64,000 bases of DNA from Brachionus koreanus (lineage: Eukaryota > Rotifera > Eurotatoria > Ploima > Brachionidae), in contig PJRA01000444.1 of NCBI GenBank assembly GCA_016987375.1, positions 424,018-488,017 of the forward strand, written 5' to 3'. Made by a program: the position numbers and the translations under genes. Under the pieces are notes generated by a model that was not told the origin of the DNA, did no database searches, and saw only the letters and a program-made list of their open reading frames with translations. This document shows, in pieces, positions 56,670 through 64,000 of this stretch; the stretch's first letter is position 1; every line of letters begins with the position of its first letter.

Positions 56670-57468
56670 TTAATAGGTTTTGTAAGTCTGATCGACTAAT
56701 TGTGGATTTGTCGATGGTGGTAAAACGGGAAGTATTTGGTCACCATTCGAGCCTATATTCGAAGATAAATTCATATTGTTGACAGGTTGAGCCATTGAGT
56801 TGTATGGCATTGGTTGATACATTGGTTGATACATTCCACTTTGTTGATTTAAGTTGTTTGGCATGTAAGCAGGCGGCTTTGTTTCATTTGTGACATTAAT
56901 GGTTGAAATCCCACTTGACATAGATGGAACAGGTGGTTTAACTTTGGCCTTTTTATTTTCTTTTGAAAAAAAAATTAATTCTTGAAAATTTAATAAATTT
57001 TTAATACTTTTTGATTTAATGCATACTATAACAACAATCACAATAATACAAGGCATACAGCAAATAATCAAGCCAACAATCCTTAATTTGCAAAAATAGA
57101 AATTTTCTCAAAGATGCTAAAAAATAAAATTGGAGTCAATTACACTATGTACCACCACCAATCTAGCGATGAATCTTTACAGCAAGCTTCTGAAATTGAT
57201 CGTGGATAGGAAACACTGCAGCATCTGTCCGAACATCTTTAGATAAACAAATAAAATAAAATTAAAAATTTAATTAAAAAATAAAGATTTCAACCTAGTT
57301 GTATATCTAAATGATGAACCATAAGGATAGTAAGAGCATGTTTTTGCTGAGTGTATTTGCTGTATTGGAAAATTTTTAAAAATATATTTTTCAAAATTTA
57401 AAATTGTATTTATTTATTACTTTAATCAGGTAAAGTGTAAAAAATAAGATTAAAACTAAAATTTTCAT
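56670..57468 (-). CDS. Small Cys-rich single-pass protein, copy 2
   Basis: Exons 57468-57421, 57359-57295, 57236-57144, 57081-57008, 56959-56670; 570 nt, 189 residues. Same plan as copy 1: signal exon, TCSYYPYG..CSDRCCSVSYPRSISEACC ectodomain, WWWYI entry to TM (VGLIICCMPCIIVIVVIVCI), Pro/Tyr tail. The tail (TNETKPPAYMPNNLNQQSGM onward) is nearly identical to copy 1 while ectodomain and juxtamembrane differ. A 48-nt intron (57007-56960) is an exact multiple of three and open in frame, so retention would add 16 residues (SIKNLLNFQELIFFSKE region). Confidence 0.75.
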
Positions 57469-57545
57469 TTTTTTTATTTGAAAAAGTGTTAAAAAGCTAC
57501 AATAAAATTTCATTTTTATATTCATTTTTTTTTAATTTTTTAAAT

Positions 57546-58553
57546 TCATAGACGTTAGTCTGATTACGCATTCAGAGCCCATTAAATGCTCTTTATAGTT
57601 TTATTTGAAAAAATTTTTGGTTAATTTGAATAATTGTTGCCTAGGTTATTTATAAAAAAATTACTTAAAATGTTTGTTTTTTGTTGATTTGTTCTCTAAA
57701 AGCTGGTTTTTCTGGGGCAAGATGTAACATTAACTAAAAGTAATGACTTTAAACACCCACAATATGTTTGAAAATTTGTTAAAAAATTTAATTTTTGATT
57801 TTTAAGATCTTAATTAAAAAATTCAACTATTTAGATAAGTGCGGAAATTAACTTAGTGCAAAAATTCTCAATATATATATATATATATTTTTTTTTTTTT
57901 TAATTGGGAATCAAATATAAAAATGTTTGCTAATAAAAGCTACATAAAATCATTAATTTATGAATTAAAGAAAAAATTTTATAGTCACAAATAATAAAAA
58001 CTTTAAATGAAAATGTTGAAATTTTGGTACTTTAACCTCTTTATCGGAATAAAGGTCTATTAAAAACAACAGTAAATGGTGAATTGTTCTTAAACTATGA
58101 AGCTTTATTTGATTGACTAAACTAACAGATGATATATAGCTTTAAATGCAGAACTTTAATGAAGATCAATAAGACTCCTTTTAGTCTAACTTTTAAAAAT
58201 TTGATCGAAGTTTTTGTATTATTTATTAAAAAAATATTTAAAAAAAAACACAACAACAAAATAGTTCCCCTGGTTTCACAGGTCACTGAACAAGTTGTGA
58301 TCAGCCTTAGCGTAGAATTAAAAAATAAAATCAAATTTAGATGGACAGCTAAAAATTAAAGAGATCATATTCTTCAATTAACTTGTCTAAGACCGAAATT
58401 GTGTCTCTAAATTTTTTGAATAAAAATTATTGTTTGCTTTTAGTGATTTTATTTTGTGTAATTTTAAAAATTTTTATTTTAATTAACCAAGAAAAAAAAT
58501 AAATTTAATTAATAAACTTTATTTGGCCTTTTATTGACAAAAATAAAAAGAAA
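57546..58553. other. Spacer between copies 2 and 3
   Basis: AT-rich, includes a (TA)n run at about 57871-57890. The overlapping open frames at 58122-58359 on both strands show no protein-like content. Confidence 0.4.
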
Positions 58554-59275
58554 TTATTTCAGATTACTAGAATAATTTGGTAGTTGTTCGCCGGAAAGAA
58601 TTTGTTCAGAATTTACATTTGGTGAATTATTCTCAGGAATGTGAGAAGAATTGGGTTTTTGATAATATAAATTAGAATAAGGAGGTGGCAGAGTTTCATC
58701 AGTAAAAAAAACATTGTCATTGGTATAGACTGTGACTGGTTGTGGCATTCTTATAACTCTTCCTTTGTTACTTTTTCGTTTTCCTTCATAAACCAAAATT
58801 AAATATGATTTAGTTGATTTAGTAAATTTAAAAATTAACTTGAAAATTTGATACAAATTATAATAATTGTGGTAACGATGGCTAGTACACATAAAGATCC
58901 AAAACTAACTCTAAATTTTAAATTTTAAAATTTTTCGTACATGCCATAAAATATTTTTACATTATCCAAACCCACCAAGTAATTCTTTCATAATAATATG
59001 GACAGCAGGCTTCTGAACTAGTACGCGGTAATCTATAATCGCAACATCGATAAGGACATCTTAAAAAAAAACTTAAAATAATTGTCTCTTATTTTTTTTA
59101 ATTTTTGTTGTACATTGTTGTGTATCTTAGATTATTAAAGGATGGATAATAAAAACAAAGCTCTCTAGATTGGATTTTCTTAAGAATAATTAAATTTTAA
59201 TGTTTGCTTCAATCGAACAGAATTTACTTGAATTAAGCTAAACGCCGCAGTCAAAAATAAATATATGTAATTCAT
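58554..59275 (-). CDS. Small Cys-rich single-pass protein, copy 3
   Basis: Exons 59275-59228, 59178-59114, 59059-58961, 58910-58840, 58783-58554; 513 nt, 170 residues. Signal MNYIYLFLTAAFSLIQ; ectodomain LCFYYPSF..CPYRCCDYRLPRTSSEACC with the same Cys spacing as copies 1 and 2; TM (FGSLCVLAIVTTIIIICIKF); basic KRKSNKGR stretch; tail with a true PPPY (TLPPPYSNLYY) WW-ligand motif. All intron positions and phases match copy 2, so the set arose by tandem duplication. The tail is unrelated in detail to copies 1 and 2. Confidence 0.75.
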
Positions 59276-60038
59276 TTAGTTTGATTTTGAATAAAATTTT
59301 TTTTTTCATTTTTTATTTAAAATTTGGTCTTTTTTTCCAAATTTATGATTTGCGTAATCAAAATTATTTGAATAATTGACAAACTTTTGAGAATTTTCTA
59401 TTTAAAACAGTGTTACCTGTTGCTTATTGCTAATAATACAGAAACAATGATTATAGAAGTAAAAAATATAAATTTATTATTCTTTCACTTATGCATTTAA
59501 GAGTAAATAAAAAAAAAATTTTAAAATTTTTCTTTACAGGAATAGAGAATTTCATAATTTTTTTTTCATGAAAACTCGATTTTATCTCACAGTTTGAATG
59601 TAATTACATCATATTTTACATAATATTTTTAAGTGACTTTTTTAATTCAAATTTAAAAAATGATTGCCAAATAATCTCTTCATCAGTTTCGAAAAAAAAT
59701 TCCTTTTTAAAGACCAACAAAAAAATAAAATTCAAGTGAAAGATAAAAGAAAATGAGACAAGTTTTCTTCAAGTTTGAAAAATTTTGATGCTAGTTTTTC
59801 TTTTCTATTTTAATTTTACTAATTATTTTTCTACGTTTTAAAGCAGTAAACAATAATAAATTTGACTTATTGTATTTTTAGATTAAAAGAAATTTTTTTA
59901 GTTACAAAAAATTTATTTGATTAACTCACATTGTCACTTAGAATTTTTTATTTATTAATTACAAGTTGAAAAATATTTGGTTTTAAAATTACTCAAAAAA
60001 AAAAAATTGGTAAATTTTCAATCAATAAAATAAAAAAA
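59276..60038. other. Intergenic, no feature recognised
   Basis: AT-rich region between the copy 3 start and the TTF2 stop codon; no gene or repeat recognised. Confidence 0.5.
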
Positions 60039-63000
60039 CTAATTATCAAAATCTTTGAATAAAAGCTTAAAATCTTGTAGAGTTAATTTGGCATTGCCAA
60101 CAGCGCCCANNNNNNNNNNNNNNNNNNNNNNNNNNNNNNNNNNNNNNNNNNNNNNNNNNNNNNNNNNNNNNNNNNNNNNNNNNNNNNNNNNNNNNNNNNN
60201 NNNNNNNNNNNNNNNNNNNNNNNNNNNNTTGCTTGTTGCTCTAGTGCTGGATTCCAGTGAATGTCCATGATGAACATTCGATTGGCACCAACCAAATTTA
60301 GGCCGACACCACCAGCAGTGAGCGAAAGCAGCATAATTCTAAGTTCATTGTTTTGTTTTTTGTTAAACTCCTCAACTATTTCATTGCGGCGTATTAGATT
60401 TACTTCGCCAGTTATTTCACAAAATTGAATGCGATTTTTTTTCAAATACAAAGCTACTAGAGACAAAACTGAGGTCCATTGAGAAACGACAATTAGCTTG
60501 TCTTGGGGAAAATCTCTCAAAAATACTTCAACCATTTCAATAAGCTTGCCCATTTTAGAGCTAACATATTGTTTGTCTAAACAATGTGTCATGTCGGTCA
60601 TTTTTGTCTGTGTGTTGTTCATTCCGTTTAAGCTCAAATTTTCCATCATGTCATTTAATCCCTGAGCTTCCAGTTTCATTGATTGCAGTTCGTTCATGTC
60701 CAAGCATTCGGACAGCAGACTCAAGTGACAACATGCCTGACGCAACCTGAGTAAATAGACGAAAATTTCGGTCACTGCCGAACCCGATGTGCTATTTGAT
60801 GCTTTTCCCAACAAACGATTTTGCTGATTTTGAAGAAAAGATTTTACTTTTTCTTTAGACTCATTGAATATTTTTTCGTAAATTGTCTTCTCTTCTGTGT
60901 TTAGTTTAACTCGGATTATTTCTATGTTCTTGTTTGGCAAATCGACTATTTTCTTGTCTGTACCATGCAATTTATCCGCTTTGGTCCGACGCAAAATCAA
61001 ATAGTCCGATAAAAACACCATCCATGAATTAAGTCTAAAATGATTATTTTTTTATTTAAAATTTTCAATTTTTTTTTTATAATTTATTTTTACAAATAAA
61101 ATTTTTAAAAAAATATTTTTATTTTTTAATTTTTAAAAGAAACTTGTTGCGCATGAAAAAACGCATCATGTCTAAAAATTGAAAATTAATCTTTAAAGAT
61201 ATTGTAAAATTCAAATAGAAATCGAGCAAAATTATTTTTTTTTTTAACAGGCTTCCACAAACTATGTTACAGTTTGAATTTATCTTTTTGAATTAATTTA
61301 AATTAGTCTATTAAATATTTGTGTATAATTTAAAATTATTTTTTTAATAATTTAATTAAATGTATTTGATTTTTTGTATAAATGCATTTTTTTAAGTTTT
61401 TTTTTAAAACTTGTCAACGAAATGGAATGGTCTACTTCAGGATGTAATGGAAGTTTCTGCATTCAATCAATTCAAAAACAGATAGGATATAAACATGTCC
61501 AACAAAAAGAAATCCTCTTTATCAAACATTGGATCATAACAATATATTTAAGATTATTGAAATTTTAAATTATCCTGAAATTGTCTTTCTTTTCTATTTC
61601 ACTTTTCTAATAGTTTATTATTTGTCCTATTATTACCTAGCATTCATACCAATTATGCCTTTGTACATGAATCTTGTTATCGTTGTATCTAGCTACCATA
61701 GTTGTCTTCCTAGTAAGACATCTTCGTAAGCCTCCTTTCTTTAGTTTATTCATATTATTATTATACTTAATAAATTGTTTTCTTTTTTTCTTCTGACCAT
61801 GGGACTAAAATGAAACAAATGATAATAAAAAATTTTATGCACTGTTCATCATCAAAGATTATCAAAGAAAAATCTAGTTTCACTTTGAGATCCAATTCAA
61901 TCAATGGAAATGAAGGTTTCCATTCAAAAGATGTTTCTCAAGTACCTTCTATGACCCAGTATTAACATCTACTGGTATTCCAGTAAAAGAATTATCAAAG
62001 CTAGACACTGCTAAGGAACTCTTTGATATAGTAGGATATGAATATAGCAATGAGGAAATAGATGAAAGTGAGAAAGAAGGTAAAGAAGATATTTTTGACA
62101 TATAAGAGTAAGATTTAGAAAATTTTGTTGAAATACTAACTTTTTAACCAGTTTTTATTCAACCAAAGGAAGAAGCAGTTGAAGATGAACATGAACAGCT
62201 GAATGTTGCAAACAGATTGCTAGGTATGCTAGAAAAAATGAGATTAAGAAGTAATAAGTATTTACCCGAAGTATATATTGGAGACTTTTACCCGAAGTAT
62301 AAGGTCTTACAGAAGCTTCAAATTTAATTTGTAGAGTTATAGAAGTAGATTTTGAAAATAATCTATATAAACTTGTTTGTGAAGCCGGAGTACTAGTTGA
62401 TCTTTTTTCAAGAAATATATTCGATTTAGTATCTAAGTATTCACTGGAATTAGAGTTTAGAACAGATAAGCAAGTAAAAGGAATCAGACAAGCAGTGAAT
62501 GAATAGCATTTGATACAATTTGTTTTAGTCGGACTGCTGGTCTAATGAAATTCAAATACAAATAAAACCAAATTCTTTCTTATTTGATAAATTAAAATTT
62601 TCTAAAATAAATTTTTTTTAAAAAAAAAAGTTGTTTTACTTGAAATATTTTTTCTTATCTAAAAAAAGAGACAACATCAATAAGATTTAAATTGATTATT
62701 GAAAAAAAAATAAAATAAAAATTTTATTTAAGATAAAAAAAGATGTGTGAAACTATGAAGCACTTTTTTTAAATTATTTTATTTTAGTAAATTTTAATTT
62801 ATAAAAAAATGAGGAATTTTTGTTCTATTTTTATTTGAATTTCACAATACTGTGGTTTTTCTAGATTTTGTCCAAGTTTAAAATTGCTTTTATTTTTTAA
62901 ATCTATTTAATTTTTTAAAAATTGATATAAAAATAACTTATAATAAACTATTTTATCTTGTCAATGTCAATTTTTAAACATCACCTAGCATTTTTAATTT

Positions 63001-63999
63001 TTGCAAAAAAGAGCTTAAAAAAGATGATCTGATTTTAAAATTCAAGAAAAAAAATTACCTCTTTTGTCTTTCAATTGAGCTCGGATTGTTTTTATTAGCA
63101 GCTTTTTCGTCTGCAAACACATACTTCCATAGACCAATGTCGTCCAAAGGTGAAAAGTGCAAAAATTTCACCAAAGAGTATAAATCATTCAAAGAATTAT
63201 GTATTGGTGTGCCAGTGATAGCAATTCTGTACTTTGCCTTTAGAGCACACATAGCCTTGTTGGCTTTTGTAGTGTGATTCTTAATTCTGTGTGCCTCGTC
63301 CAAAATAATCCTTTTCCATTTGACACTAGTCAGCGGGCTATCTGTTTCAAGCAAATTTCCTTCCTTGTCAAACTCGACCTCACGTGACACAATTTCATAT
63401 GTAGTGAAGACAAGGTCATTATCGTCCAAATTGTACGCATGACGCTTCCGATTAGCGTCATGGTAGACGTGAACTTTGAACGTGTCCCGGTCAAACTTGG
63501 ACTCAATTTCACCTTTCCACTGATAGAGCAAACTAGCAGGTAGCACAATCAAAGTTTTTAGTCTGTAGGTTATTTTTTTGGATTTTTTTTTCCTAGCTCT
63601 TTTGAGCAGTTCTTTGTTGCTAAGCTCTTCATCATTCAACTCCTCTTCCTGCTGTTCGAGTTTGGCCATCATTTTAGCCTCGCGCTCGTCTTTGACCAGC
63701 TTCAAATAGGCCAAGATTGTTAGAGTTTTACCAAGGCCCATATCATCGGCCAAAATACCACCATTTGGATAAGAGCCTTCGCGCCATCTCAACCAAAGCA
63801 TAGAAAAATGCTGATGCGGCAATAGAGACACCTTAAGCCCGTTTGGATCGGTTGGTTCACCTAAATTTTCCACTTCGGGCTTTTCCTCCATCACTTCGAT
63901 CATTCGGTCGCTGAGAATTTTCAACTTTTCTTCGTTATATAGTGACTGTTTGTCTACATATCTATTTGTATTTCTCAATGGTGCTTCATATTTGGTTGT
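60039..63999 (-). CDS. TTF2: SNF2-family ATPase, transcription termination factor 2 (lodestar); 5' end outside window
   Basis: Exons in window: 63999-63059 (continues beyond the right edge) and 61034-60039, the latter interrupted by a 119-N gap. TTF2 uses ATP to strip RNA polymerase II and its transcript from DNA, notably at mitosis. Seen: KVSLLPHQHFSMLWLRWREG; Walker A GGILADDMGLGKTLT (motif I); LIVLPASLLYQWKGEI (Ia); LDEAHRIKN (II, DEAH); AITGTPIHNSLNDLYSLVKF (III); LILRRTKADK; SQWTSVLSLVALYLKK (IV); LLSLTAGGVGLNLVGANRMF (V). Motif VI (QxxxRxxRxGQ) falls in the gap. The end GNAKLTLQDFKLLF matches the family's C-terminus. The true frame after the gap (stop 60041-60039) is offset from the N count, so the gap length is approximate. 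Intron 61035-63058 holds repeat debris. Confidence 0.93.
60110..60228. other. Assembly gap (119 N) within TTF2 coding exon
   Basis: About 40 residues of the helicase C-lobe, including motif VI, are missing. The count is close to the size expected from other TTF2 proteins but cannot be exact, because the frame does not carry through. Confidence 1.
61400..62510 (+). pseudogene. Degraded coding sequence in TTF2 intron
   Basis: Several protein-like stretches in broken plus frames: EWSTSGCNGSFCIQSIQKQI (61418 region), KELSKLDTAKELFDIVGYEY (62000 region), EEAVEDEHEQLNVANRLLGM (62170 region) and YKLVCEAGVLVDLFSRNIFD (62370 region), separated by stops. A duplicated TTACCCGAAGTATA lies at about 62260-62300. 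It is probably a dead transposon or retrocopy; I cannot name it. Confidence 0.35.
62537..62860. mobile_element. MITE with ATTCAAATA-type inverted repeats
   Basis: The left end TGAAATTCAAATACAAATAA and the right end TTTTTATTTGAATTTCACAA followed by TACTG are inverted repeats. The left half matches the segment at about 54075-54140 (TTCAAATACAAA..AAAATAA). It abuts the coding relic in the TTF2 intron. Confidence 0.5.
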
Positions 64000-64000
64000 T

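Noticed and set aside
58122..58359. Overlapping 70-76 codon frames on both strands
   Set aside because: Lys/Ile/Phe-dominated, no conserved pattern; typical of chance ORFs in AT-rich DNA.
1..64000. CRISPR arrays, bacterial operons, prophage
   Set aside because: Spliced eukaryotic genes throughout; tandem repeats present are minisatellites without spacers.

Overview
The window is eukaryotic. It is very AT-rich, genes are split by many tiny GT-AG introns (often 48-65 nt, typical donors GTAA/GTATG and acceptors TTTAG/AAAG), and the products are animal-specific: caveolins, a headcase protein, an invertebrate-type lysozyme, NIDO-AMOP-VWD and MAM-EGF membrane proteins, and an IL-17-like cytokine. 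This fits a small, compact-genome protostome. A monogonont rotifer of the Brachionus type is my best guess, but that is inference from style rather than from a diagnostic marker. There are three assembly gaps (16217-16975, 40943-41688, 60110-60228).

Layout, left half. (1) 202-5095 (+): 3' part of mitochondrial RNA polymerase, with a 2.5 kb intron carrying transposon debris. (2) 5096-8554: transposon graveyard (MULE transposase relic, a 1.16 kb terminal-inverted-repeat element). (3) 8555-19940 (+): two small secreted-protein genes, then a 2299-residue receptor-like protein (signal peptide, CUB-like region, MAM, about 19 EGF modules, one TM). The second small gene shares its mature N-terminal motif with the large one. 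(4) 23034-24488 (-): headcase homologue without the N-terminal headcase domain. (5) 27345-27818 (+): divergent IL-17-like cytokine. (6) 29456-34655 (+): complete condensin I subunit NCAPG.

Right half. (7) 36236-45682 (-): a complete 16-exon mucin-like membrane protein (EGF, Thr-rich repeats, NIDO, AMOP, VWD, EGFs, TM, long tail). One 2.8 kb intron has absorbed a gap, a MITE and a LINE tail. (8) 46.5-46.7 kb: a cluster of short hairpins, possibly a structured RNA. (9) 47512-48519 (+): i-type lysozyme. (10) 49381-53916 (+): three tandem caveolin genes. (11) 55526-59275 (-): three tandem genes for small Cys-rich single-pass proteins with Pro/Tyr-rich tails, two of which have nearly identical tails. 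(12) 60039-63999 (-): C-terminal two thirds of the SNF2-type ATPase TTF2/lodestar, running off the right edge.

Exon boundaries were worked out by hand. For every multi-exon gene reported as complete, the exon lengths sum to a multiple of three and domain sequence continues across each junction. The genes do not form one pathway. Housekeeping genes (POLRMT, NCAPG, TTF2) are interspersed with surface, secreted and immune-type genes, and with at least three families of short inverted-repeat elements, including a TTAA-flanked piggyBac-like family with several copies.
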